This document shows, piece by piece, positions 1 to 7,500 of a stretch of 47,910 nucleotides of DNA. The stretch spans positions 1-47,910 of the forward strand of contig NZ_JASFYM010000015.1 of assembly GCF_030055635.1 (NCBI RefSeq). The letters run 5' to 3'. The number at the start of each line of letters is the position of its first letter. Position 1 is the stretch's first letter. The notes under the pieces were generated by a model that worked only from the letters and a program-made list of their open reading frames with translations, did not search any database and was not told the DNA's origin. The DNA comes from Methanothrix sp. (GTDB lineage Archaea > Halobacteriota > Methanosarcinia > Methanotrichales > Methanotrichaceae). The translations under genes and the position numbers were made by a program.

Positions 1-281
1 CTGAAGTAGATCCTCATGGCCCTTCCGTCGCCTCTGTGGTAGAACGTGAAGACCTGCTTGCCGTTGTCGATGAACATCAGGTTTCCCTTGCCGAAGGTGC
101 ATCCGAGCATCTGCTGTATCGCATCAACGCTGCATGAGTTGTTCTCGACCACAGCCACGAGCTCCTCGTCCTCGGATCTTCGATAGTGATTCTTCACGTA
201 TTTCGCTACCCTGTAGCCTATCGCCAGACCCGGGCACATATGGCCGTGAAACTCGATCGCTCTTTTTAAATCGTCTTCCAT
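1..281 (-). CDS. FmdE-domain protein (3' end outside window)
   Basis: The reverse strand reads from ATG at 281 to the window edge without a stop, giving 93 residues. The N-terminal stretch contains EFHGHMCPGLAIGYRVAKYV, the HxHxCPG signature of the FmdE domain, a zinc or metal-binding fold first named from formylmethanofuran dehydrogenase operons. Later residues (NSCSVDAIQQMLGCTFGKGN) also fit this family, which is often followed by a C-terminal zinc ribbon that would lie outside the window. FmdE proteins occur beside molybdenum or tungsten enzymes and metal transporters, but their reaction is not established. A secreted relative lies at 30670-31755. The family call is strong; the role is unknown. 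Confidence 0.85.
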   Translation of the reverse strand, partial: MEDDLKRAIEFHGHMCPGLAIGYRVAKYVKNHYRRSEDEELVAVVENNSCSVDAIQQMLGCTFGKGNLMFIDNGKQVFTFYHRGDGRAMRIYF

Positions 282-551
282 GTGTGTTAACTGATCACAT
301 CCAGGACTTCAATCTGGCGATGGTTCCTCAGATCAAGCAGCCTGAGTTCAGCAAAGAACACATGCGGGCTGCCCTGTCAGCATGGGACAAAACCCGGGGC
401 GATCGCATCGGGAGATCACGCTGTGATCGGGACCTCGTACACGGTGGTGTACCTGCAACGGGATCTCATGCAACCCGCGGCTTCCTGACCGGTGAGTTCT
501 GATCTCCGATCTCTTCGTCTATCGTGACTACCACATAACCACAACATATGT

Positions 552-1625
552 TCAGCCATGCCGCTGGATGCTGCTGACGAGCGCATCTCTTCTCTCTTTC
601 AGGGCGCTCATCACTGTGTCTCTCCCTGAGCCGATCGCGAGGATCGAGAGCATGGGCTCACCCATCCCGATCACCGACCCGGGAGCAGGGACATCTGCTA
701 TGCATGAGGTAATCCTCCTTAGATCACAATCCACACGTATGCGCTCGCTGGAGTAGAGGACCGCCCTGCCTGCGAAGCGCGTATTCCTCACATCCTCAGG
801 TAAACGCCCATCGAAGGCGTTGAGGTGCGCCTGGAATACAGAGATCCCTGTGGAGAGCTCCACAGAATCGAGGCTGCCCTGGAAGCGCGGGTTCACCTCA
901 ATGACTACCGGCCCATTTTCTGTCAGAATGAAGTCGACGCCGTTCGAGCCCACGAGCCCGAGCCCTGCGACGATCTCCTCAGCGATGCGGGCGATGCGAT
1001 TTCTCGTATCCTCATCCACGTCGAGTGGCGTTATGTTTCCGCAGTACCTGAACTCATTCGCGTTCAGCCATGCTGTTCCCGAGAGCTGCTCGTTGACCAC
1101 GATGGTTCTGGCATCTGAGCCGTCGCATATCACAGAGGCGCTCGCAGGAATTCCCTCCACGAGCTCCTGGACTATGTATCCAGGGGGAACTTCATCCCCC
1201 TCGAAGATCCTGCATCCGAAACCGCCGGCGCCTCTCCTCGGCTTCAGTATCATCCTGCGATCATTCGGGGGCTCTCTCTCCCAGGTGGCCGGGTGCGGAT
1301 ACCCCCTATCCTCGAGCCATCTGGCGAGCCAGAGCTTGTCCGAGACCTTTAGAATTCGAGAAGGGCTGTTGTTCATCACACTGTATCCGTTTATGCGTAC
1401 AGTCTCAACGCCTGGTCCCAGGACAACTGCATCGGGATCGACGCTCTCAATTATCGCATTTACCCTCTCAGCATTAAACAGATCTTCGATACGGAGCCTG
1501 TGAGCCTCCACAGCCTCGACGAGATCGAGATCGCAGTAGCAGTCCGCAGCGACCACAGTGTGGCCTGCGCTGCGCGCGGAGAGCGCGATATTCCGGACGC
1601 TCTGGCCTATCACCAGGATGCGCAT
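552..1625 (-). CDS. ATP-grasp family carboligase (COG2232-like)
   Basis: This 357-residue protein begins with a Rossmann-like pre-ATP-grasp domain (MRILVIGQSVRNIALSARSA). It continues with an ATP-grasp fold: a lysine-rich ATP-binding segment at about residues 125-137 (MILKPRRGAGGFG) and the metal-binding EVNPRFQGS motif at about 243-251. ATP-grasp enzymes join a carboxylate to an amine or thiol through an acyl-phosphate. The archaeal COG2232 group, which this resembles, has no settled substrate, although related ligases act in methanofuran synthesis. It lies about 90 bases downstream of trm56 on the same strand and may share its transcript. The fold is confident and the substrate is not known. 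Confidence 0.8.
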   Translation of the reverse strand: MRILVIGQSVRNIALSARSAGHTVVAADCYCDLDLVEAVEAHRLRIEDLFNAERVNAIIESVDPDAVVLGPGVETVRINGYSVMNNSPSRILKVSDKLWLARWLEDRGYPHPATWEREPPNDRRMILKPRRGAGGFGCRIFEGDEVPPGYIVQELVEGIPASASVICDGSDARTIVVNEQLSGTAWLNANEFRYCGNITPLDVDEDTRNRIARIAEEIVAGLGLVGSNGVDFILTENGPVVIEVNPRFQGSLDSVELSTGISVFQAHLNAFDGRLPEDVRNTRFAGRAVLYSSERIRVDCDLRRITSCIADVPAPGSVIGMGEPMLSILAIGSGRDTVMSALKERRDALVSSIQRHG

Positions 1626-1714
1626 CAGAATCTCTCCGGTTCCACCTTACACCCGGATCCGGGGTGATGAGGCCTCAGCTCTGAAGCGGGCTGTAGTGCA
1701 AGCCACATGGATCC

Positions 1715-2239
1715 TCACGATCTCCTTTCCAGAACCACCTTTCCTCTGGCAGCGGGTATGACCTCCAGCCTTCCCCCGAAATCCCTGTTCAGCTCCTTGC
1801 CCATGAAGAGACGATCCAGGAATACTGCGAGAGCTGCAACCTCAGAGTGCGGCTGGTTTCCTACTGCCACATTCCAGTCCGCCATGTTGTAAACATCAGG
1901 CGGGACCTTCTCGGCGCCGACCACGACCATTAATCTTTCACAGGATCTTATCTCCCCGATCACATCATCGATCCTGCTCCCGTACATCGTGAGATGCACT
2001 ATCTTTCCCCCTGAATCCCTGAATCTCCTTAGTTCGTCCCTCCAGACGATGCCGTCTGCAACACTGAATGATCCTCCCCACCGGTTCACAACATCTCTGA
2101 GGCTCTCAACAACGCCCTCATCTCTTCCATCGATGAGAATCTCATCGGCTCCGAACGCCCTCGCCACCAGCCCCACATGTGTGGTGATCCTCTTGTCCCG
2201 CTCGGGGCGGTGGCCCAGACGGAGGACGGTTATTCGCAT
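1715..2239 (-). CDS. tRNA (cytidine-56-2'-O)-methyltransferase Trm56
   Basis: This 174-residue SPOUT-class methyltransferase matches archaeal Trm56, which uses S-adenosylmethionine to methylate the 2'-OH of C56 in the tRNA T-loop. Diagnostic stretches are the start [20 protein letters not shown], the central KIVHLTMYG and the C-terminal knot region [20 protein letters not shown] followed by [18 protein letters not shown]. The length is typical of the family. A TATA-like TCTATAAA on the reverse strand near 2260-2270 sits about 20-25 bases ahead of the ATG, suggesting a very short leader. It heads a probable unit with the ATP-grasp gene downstream. Confidence 0.92.
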   Translation of the reverse strand: MRITVLRLGHRPERDKRITTHVGLVARAFGADEILIDGRDEGVVESLRDVVNRWGGSFSVADGIVWRDELRRFRDSGGKIVHLTMYGSRIDDVIGEIRSCERLMVVVGAEKVPPDVYNMADWNVAVGNQPHSEVAALAVFLDRLFMGKELNRDFGGRLEVIPAARGKVVLERRS

Positions 2240-2322
2240 GATTTCAAAATCCGAAGACCGGGTTTATAGAGATTGGGGTATGGGAACTTCTCTTCAGGCT
2301 GTAGAGCAGCCACTCTGTGGAT

Positions 2323-2375
2323 TGACAGAGAATAACAGGGTGCAAGCTCCGGCCTTCTGGCCGGAGAGGAAGTCA
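2323..2375 (+). repeat. solo tnpB 3'-end hairpin (REP-like copy a)
   Basis: The copy has an 8-bp perfect stem, CTCCGGCC, at 2347-2354, a TTCT loop, and GGCCGGAG at 2359-2366. It is flanked by ACAGAGAATAACAGGGTG on the left and AGGAAGTCA on the right. The same arrangement recurs at 9661, 17704, 25080 and 36462 and, degraded, at 47391. Read through, it encodes QAPAFWPERKS, close to the QAPVFRPE tail of the TnpB at 33787-34893, so it is probably a stranded transposon right end. Confidence 0.8.
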
Positions 2376-2445
2376 CAGCCAGGCATTCGCGATGGTTTCC
2401 AGGCGCTCGACAGCTTTAAATGGTCCTCCAGCCAAGTAAACAAAG

Positions 2446-2580
2446 ATGTACGAAGATCTTGATGAGGATTTGCCTGAGATCTACCTGGCCATTCTCGAGG
2501 ACGAGCGGAGGCGCAGGTATCTCAAGGAGATCAGCGAGTGGCTTGTGGAGGAGTACTACACACCTGATCAGGCATCGTGA
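2446..2580 (+). CDS. 44-residue acidic small protein
   Basis: ATG at 2446 opens a 44-codon frame ending in TGA at 2578-2580 (MYEDLDEDLPEIYLAILEDE then a basic stretch and SEWLVEEYYTPDQAS). A TATA-like CTTTAAAT at 2413-2420 lies about 26-33 bases upstream, fitting a nearly leaderless transcript. The peptide is strongly acidic, probably helical, and has no recognised domain. The next small gene starts 8 bases downstream, so the two probably form one unit. It is supported by promoter spacing and the tight coupling to 2589, not by a known family. Confidence 0.55.
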   Translation: MYEDLDEDLPEIYLAILEDERRRRYLKEISEWLVEEYYTPDQAS

Positions 2581-2588
2581 TATGAAGT

Positions 2589-2912
2589 ATGGAGCTTTTT
2601 GGAATATGTGCCGGATGTGGCAGGGCTGCAAAGCTCTACACATGCCAGCTCTGCGGCGGTCTCTTCTGTATTGGCTGTTTCACCCCTGAGCGGGGTGTGT
2701 GTAAGAGGTGCGCCAGAGGAAGACGAACTGGAGAAAACTATTTTTATAGACATTTATCAGCGTGGTTGTCGCGCCTCGGGCGCGCCGCTTCATTTAACAG
2801 CTGCGCGGGTGAATTCACATATCTGTCGCGAAGCCTTCAGGGGGCGAACGTTCGCGAAAACACGTGCATTTCACAGGTGTCGATTCACCTCGTGCTGGGA
2901 GTGAATGGATGA
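2589..2912 (+). CDS. small zinc-finger protein (HIT/B-box-like cysteines)
   Basis: The first 47 residues form a compact zinc-binding unit, MELFGICAGCGRAAKLYTCQ then LCGGLFCIGCFTPERGVCKR and CARGRR. Its eight or more cysteines are spaced like cross-brace zinc fingers of the zf-HIT or B-box kind. No function can be assigned. After about residue 50 the composition changes, and a TATA-like TATTTTTATAG lies inside the frame near 2741-2751. The C-terminal half of this 107-residue frame may therefore be fortuitous read-through or a degraded tail. It is probably cotranscribed with the 44-residue gene before it. Confidence 0.6.
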   Translation: MELFGICAGCGRAAKLYTCQLCGGLFCIGCFTPERGVCKRCARGRRTGENYFYRHLSAWLSRLGRAASFNSCAGEFTYLSRSLQGANVRENTCISQVSIHLVLGVNG

Positions 2913-2930
2913 ATCTACAGTGGATCAGGT

Positions 2931-3047
2931 CTGTGAATACTACTAAGACTACTAATAGGAATTTTAAGGCTCTGAATACAAAAAAGGCAGATTAAAAACT
3001 GTATTTAACCTGTGAATACAGCTTAGCACTCTCGTAAAGTTTATATA
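2931..3047 (+). promoter_or_regulatory. AT-rich promoter with three 39-40-bp-spaced direct repeats
   Basis: CTGTGAATAC occurs at 2931-2940 and 3010-3019, with CTCTGAATAC at 2970-2979, so repeat starts are 39 and 40 bases apart, close to four helical turns. The last copy lies inside an inverted repeat, CTGTATT (2999-3005) and AATACAG (3015-3021). A clear TATA box, TTTATATAC, follows at about 3039-3047. Regular phasing ahead of a TATA box suggests cooperative binding of a regulator. The target transcript would start near 3070 and cover the hairpin-rich region. Confidence 0.55.
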
Positions 3048-3069
3048 CCATCGTGCCATGATGTTTGAG

Positions 3070-3350
3070 TGTTAAGAAGGGACTAAAACACTGCCTGATG
3101 AGCGTGATCGCATTCGATTTGAATGTCATCACCGGGCATAAAAGGGGTAGCAACCTGGGGAGGTGCAGAGTTAATTATTACAGATTGGACTTTCTGGAAG
3201 AAGGGAGCCTGAAGGTCTGCTTTGTATGCGGAAGGGAGTAGCAATGAATGTCCGCTTTGAAGGGGGCGGACAGCGGAAAAGCGACCTCGTGCTGCAGTTA
3301 TACTGCAGCATATCCACAATGGATGTTGAAGGGCATCCACGAGGTACTTC
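3070..3350 (+). ncRNA. candidate structured non-coding RNA or long leader
   Basis: At least five stems occur in order: GC-ACCT/AGGT-GC (3150-3166), GACTTTC/GAAGGTC with one G-U pair (3188-3217) and GTCCGC/GCGGAC (3250-3271). These are followed by a closing stem CCTCGTG/CACGAGG (3285-3291 with 3338-3344). Within it lie two alternative inner hairpins, TGCTGCAGT-TAT-ACTGCAGCA (3290-3310) and TGGATG/CATCCA (3320-3339). A strong TATA box lies about 30 bases ahead of the expected start. I could not match it to RNase P RNA, SRP RNA or a C/D guide. A 47-codon frame (3098-3241) overlaps it, so a coding role cannot be excluded. Confidence 0.4.
3098..3241 (+). CDS. possible 47-residue peptide
   Basis: ATG at 3098 opens MSVIAFDLNVITGHKRGSNL, continuing to FVCGRE and a TAG at 3239-3241. 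It has two cysteines near the end (VCFVCGRE) and no known domain. It lies about 55 bases after the TATA box and overlaps the hairpins at 3150-3217, so it could be a leader peptide or a chance frame. No ribosome binding site is evident. Confidence 0.2.
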   Translation: MSVIAFDLNVITGHKRGSNLGRCRVNYYRLDFLEEGSLKVCFVCGRE

Positions 3351-3427
3351 AGGTCAGTATCTGAGTTAAGATGTGATCTTACGCATGTGTATTTATCAGG
3401 AGAAGATATACAGGGGCTTGGATCTCG

Positions 3428-3583
3428 ATGAGAGGCCGTATCAAGCTGTTCACAATACCAGTCGATCTTGAGAATGCAGCGAAGTATAATATACAGGTTG
3501 GTTCAGATCACATTGTGAGTTGCCGAGGTGTATGTAACAGGGACAAGCCCCGTCAGATACATGCACTCCAGATCCACATGTGA
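3428..3583 (+). CDS. possible 51-residue peptide upstream of the winged-helix gene
   Basis: ATG at 3428 gives MRGRIKLFTIPVDLENAAKY followed by NIQVGSDHIVSCRGVCNRDK and a short tail to TGA at 3581-3583. The stop overlaps the GAGGT ribosome binding site of the gene at 3593, a layout often seen when two small genes are translationally coupled. No domain is recognised. A CRGVC pair could bind metal. The support is positional only. Confidence 0.3.
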   Translation: MRGRIKLFTIPVDLENAAKYNIQVGSDHIVSCRGVCNRDKPRQIHALQIHM

Positions 3584-3592
3584 GGTCTGTCT

Positions 3593-4039
3593 GTGAAAAT
3601 CTCAATAGAGATCGACGATAATGGTCTCAAGGCCAACATGTCGTTTGAGTTCGACAAGAAGTGCATGGATGTAGCGGCATTACGTGAGATGCTGGCGGAC
3701 AAGATTGTGGATATTCTGAATATCTCCGGTGTGATCTCTGGGAGGGCACAGCCGGTTTCGGAGGATCAGCCGAAGACTCTGATGGACAGCCTTGCTGAGT
3801 TCATAAAATATGAGTTCCGTGATCAGTGGTTCACATCCCAGCAGCTCAGGGAGCGGTATGAGACGGTGCGGGATGACATCAAGCTGAGCACGGTCTCGAC
3901 CTACCTCTCCAGGATGCACCAGGATGGGCTCCTAGACAGGAGAGGGAACAGAAACAACAGAGAGTACCGCCTGCTTCCTGCACCATCCATGGAAAGCGTG
4001 GCTTACGGCAGAAAGAAACAATCAGCTTCAAAGCTGTAG
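3593..4039 (+). CDS. winged-helix DNA-binding protein
   Basis: The 148-residue product starts at GTG 3593, six bases after GAGGT (3582-3586). The N-terminal 60 residues form an unclassified acidic domain (MKISIEIDDNGLKANMSFEF). Residues about 62-130 look like a winged helix-turn-helix, with TSQQLRERY as the first helices, KLSTVSTYLSRMHQDGLLDR as the likely recognition helix and NNREYRLL as the wing strand. It is probably a transcription regulator and could act on the repeat-bearing promoter at 2931-3047, although no sequence evidence shows that. A miniature transposon begins 42 bases after its stop. Confidence 0.7.
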   Translation: MKISIEIDDNGLKANMSFEFDKKCMDVAALREMLADKIVDILNISGVISGRAQPVSEDQPKTLMDSLAEFIKYEFRDQWFTSQQLRERYETVRDDIKLSTVSTYLSRMHQDGLLDRRGNRNNREYRLLPAPSMESVAYGRKKQSASKL

Positions 4040-4080
4040 AATTCTCTTCAGCTGTCTCTATTCTCCGTTCAGAGGATTTC

Positions 4081-4271
4081 GGTAGTCCTAAGAAGCGTGG
4101 ATAAGCGCGAAAGCAATAGCTCAAGGCGATTCTTAGCCATCAACCACGCTGCAGGGCGCCGGAGAAGTATTAACAGGTCCCATGATGTCGATTTCCATAC
4201 CGACATTGTTCAAAATAAACACATCTAAGGGAGCCGGTTCATCAAGATCAACTCAACAAAGGTAGACTACC
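4081..4271 (+). mobile_element. miniature inverted-repeat element, copy A (191 bp)
   Basis: The element is bounded by the 8-bp direct repeats AGGATTTC at 4073-4080 and 4272-4279, an exact target duplication. It begins GGTAGTCCTAAG and ends AAAGGTAGACTACC, so the terminal inverted repeats match over 7 bases with a decayed inner left end. It is about 80% identical by eye to copy B at 11561-11752. It has no coding capacity and must be moved by a transposase elsewhere. The 8-bp duplication and inverted ends exclude the IS200/IS605 group. Confidence 0.85.
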
Positions 4272-4347
4272 AGGATTTCGTTTGGCATAAAAAGAGGCTA
4301 TGGACCATTTTCATTCGCATGAGTGAAGTCTGAGCCCTGAGTGTTTC

Positions 4348-4462
4348 GCTCTTGTGTGCTCAGCAACTCAGAGGTCTAGCAAGCAGGCTGCTGGAATCAC
4401 GCATTCATTTTCCAAGAACGCATGGCAGGACCAGTGCCTCTTCTGGCAAGTCATAATATTGA
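4348..4462 (+). repeat. dispersed ~115-bp repeat, copy 1
   Basis: The stretch starting CGCTCTTGTGTGCTCAGCAA and ending GGCAAGTCATAATATTGATA is repeated in inverse orientation at 16800-16914 at roughly 80% identity by eye. Shared blocks include CATTCATTTTC, GACCAGTGCCT and TCTGGCAAGTCAT. No terminal repeats or target duplication are obvious. Both copies lie in short intergenic gaps directly ahead of plus-strand genes. Confidence 0.7.
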
Positions 4463-4513
4463 TAAGAGCGGAGTGTTTTTCTCCAGGAGCTCATCATATC
4501 CGATGGAGAAGGG

Positions 4514-4520
4514 TTTATAC
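4514..4520 (+). promoter_or_regulatory. TATA box of the MCM gene
   Basis: TTTATAC lies 32 bases before the GTG at 4552, so transcription probably starts only a few bases before the coding region. Confidence 0.6.
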
Positions 4521-4551
4521 CATTTCGCCCATCTCTCGTCGGGGGTAGTCT

Positions 4552-7500
4552 GTGTCGTACGATCCGATCTCAAAATGGGAGGAGTTCATCCGCTCCAGGT
4601 ACTGGGACGATCTCCTGAAGCTTGCGGAGTCGTATCCATCGACAAGAAGCCTGATCGTGAATTTTGCGGATCTCGACAGATACGACACGGAGTTCGCGGA
4701 CGACCTTCTCGAGAATCCTGATGTGATGCTGGACGCCGCTCACACCGCCCTTCAGGAGATAGTGCTTCCTGTGGATGTGGATCTGAGCGGTGCGCATGTG
4801 AGGGTTGTGAACCTCCCGCAGCACCTCAAGACGAGGGATCTCAGAAGCGATCACATCGGGAAGCTCATAGCCATCGAGGGCCAGGTAAGGACAGCGACAG
4901 AGGTCAGGCCGAAGATAGTCAGGGCTGCATACGAGTGTCAGCGGTGCGGGCATGTCTTTTATGTTGAGCAGTCAGGGACGAAGTTCACAGAGCCGTATGA
5001 GTGCCCAAACGAGGCCTGCGACAGAAGAGGGCCGTTCAGGTTGCTCCCCAAGAGATCGCAGTTCGTCGACGCGCAGAAGGTTCGCGTTCAGGAATCGCCA
5101 GAGGATCTCAGGGGAGGGGAGCAGCCCCAGACCCTGGACGTGGAGCTCGGCGACGATCTCGTGGGCAGGATCTTCCCGGGAGACAGGGTGATAATCAACG
5201 GGATCCTGAGATCGTATCAGAGGACGACACAGAGCGGGAAGAGCACGTACTTCGATCTCTTTCTCGATGGGATCAGCATCGAGATGATGGAGCAGGAGTT
5301 CGAGGAGATCGAGATATCTCCGGAGGATGAGAAGCGGATTCTGGAGCTGAGCAGGGATCCGGATATCTACGGGAAGATCGTGAGATCGATCGCCCCCTCC
5401 ATATACGGCTACGAGGATGTCAAGGAGGCCCTGGCCCTGCAGCTCGTCTCTGGCTTCTCAAAGCGTCTTCCCGATGGAGCAAGGATCAGGGGCGACATCC
5501 ACATTCTGCTGGTGGGAGATCCGGGGGTTGCAAAATCACAGCTTCTCAGGTACATGGCTAAGCTCTCCCCAAGGGGCATATACACATCTGGAAAGAGCTC
5601 GACATCTGCCGGTCTCACAGCTACTGCGATAAAGGATGAGCTCGGTGATGGAAGGTGGACCATAGAGGCCGGGGCGCTGGTGCTTGCTGATAAGGGCATC
5701 GCAGCGGTGGATGAGATGGACAAGATGAGCCCGGACGACCGCTCAGCTCTCCACGAGGCCATGGAGCAGCAGAGTTACCATCCTCTCACAGAGATACAGC
5801 TTTCCGACGGCCGCAAGGTTCGCATCGGCGAGTTCGTAGATAGCCTGATGAAGTCTCGTCATGATGAAATCATCCGCGGAGTGGATTGCGAGATGCTGCC
5901 TCTGAATGGAGATATCAAAGTATGGAGCACCGATTTAAGTAGGATCTTCGAGCTGCCGGTGGATAGAGTTAGCAGGCATCGTGCTCCAGACCATTTCATC
6001 AAGATAAAGTACTCCAACGGCCGAGAAATCATCGTCACTCCAGAGCACCCTGTGTATATCGCCAGGGACGGCATCGCTTGCATCCCAGCGTGTGAAGTCA
6101 CGAAAGGAAGCTTTGTGCCTGCGCCTAGATCGATTCAATGCAGCACAGACGAACCCGAGCTGAGGGAAGTAGAGAGGCAACATCCAGGTGAAAAGCCTCT
6201 GATATTTCCAAAGAGACTCAACCCTGTACTTTCTAAGATCCTGGGATATCTCACCACTAAGGGCCATTTCTACAAGGGTTCCAGCCATGAAATTGGCTTC
6301 TCAAACAAGGATGTCAAGCTTCTTGATGATATGTCTCACCTCATGGAGGATGCTTTTGGCATCAAAGCATCTCGTAACGAGAGGGCAGACGGTGTAGTAA
6401 CCCTAAGATTCATATCCAGCCAGCTTGTCAGGTGGTTCGAGGCCAACTTCCCTGAGCTAATGAGGACAGGCCGGAACAGAAGAGCACCCGCGATCATCTT
6501 CAAGGGGACAGAGAATTGTATCCAGGATTACCTAATCGCAGCCTTCCTAGGCGATGGGTGCGTGCATTCAACATCAATAGCCTATTCGACAGTGTCCAGG
6601 GGGCTTGCAGAAGACTATCAGGATCTTCTGCTTAAACTAGGTGTGTCATCGAGAATAGTTGAGGATAGAAAAGCGAAAGCGTTCAAGGTCTGCATAATGG
6701 GGGATTCCCATTCCAAGTTTGAGGGACTTTTCTCAAGCTCAGACCATGAGAAGCTTCTGAGGATGAGAAGGATAACGTCCTCATGCAATAGATCCCTCAG
6801 GCATCATGACGTCCTTCCTACAGAGACAGCTCTAAAGATCCTAGAGGCCAAGAAGGCTTTAGGTTTGGTGAATGATGGATACTTCAATGAGCACATTAAC
6901 TGTGGCTATGGACTGAATATCGATACTGTTACTAATTACCTCCAGGAATTAAGACATAGATATGACGAAGTGATGGCTGTTGTGGGCAACGAGACAAAAA
7001 AGGTATCTCTGTCTGAGATGAGATCCGCCCTTGGATGGTCCCAGAATTACCTAGCATCTATAATCGGTACGACCCGGGGCAGTATCGATTACTATGAGCG
7101 GGGCGGATATAGCGAGGCAAGACGCGAAGAGATCGCTGAATATGCCCGGCAACAAATTCAAGCCCATTTAGAGTATATAGATGCTAGAATTTCAGCTATT
7201 GGGCGCATACTTTCCTCTGACATCAGGTATCTAAAGGTCGTGGAAGTAGAAGTCATACCCAACGAGGGAGAGTACTCGGCGGATTACGTTTATGACCTAA
7301 CCGTCGAGCCTACCCACACCTTCATCTCCCATGGTCTCGTGCTTCACAACACGATCAGCGTCGCGAAGGCGGGTGTCATGGCAACTTTGAAATCGAGGTG
7401 CGCGCTGCTCGCAGCGGCGAACCCGAAGATGGGTAGGTTCGATAAGTACGAACCGATAGCGCCGCAGATAAACCTCACCCCAGCCCTGATGTCCAGGTTC

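Larger units (their letters stand above)
4272..4551. other. intergenic region ahead of MCM
   Basis: After the miniature element come a dispersed repeat (4348-4462) and the MCM promoter. No gene is supported. Frames here are short and have no family resemblance. Confidence 0.6.

Noticed and set aside
134..502. Plus-strand 122-codon frame opposite the FmdE gene start
   Set aside because: Much of it lies antisense to the FmdE-domain gene, it lacks a family match and a ribosome binding site, and its composition is not protein-like.
3070..3350. Known RNA classes (RNase P RNA, SRP RNA, C/D guide) for the hairpin region
   Set aside because: The universally conserved RNase P core motifs and the GC-rich SRP arms are absent. 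A GGAAGGGAG stretch only faintly recalls SRP helix 8, and a TGATGA has no correctly spaced partner box.
5773..7350. Reading the MCM insertion as a gene fusion or frameshift
   Set aside because: Block A, B, F and G motifs and the exact EQQ/TIS junction identify an intein; both host parts are in the same frame.
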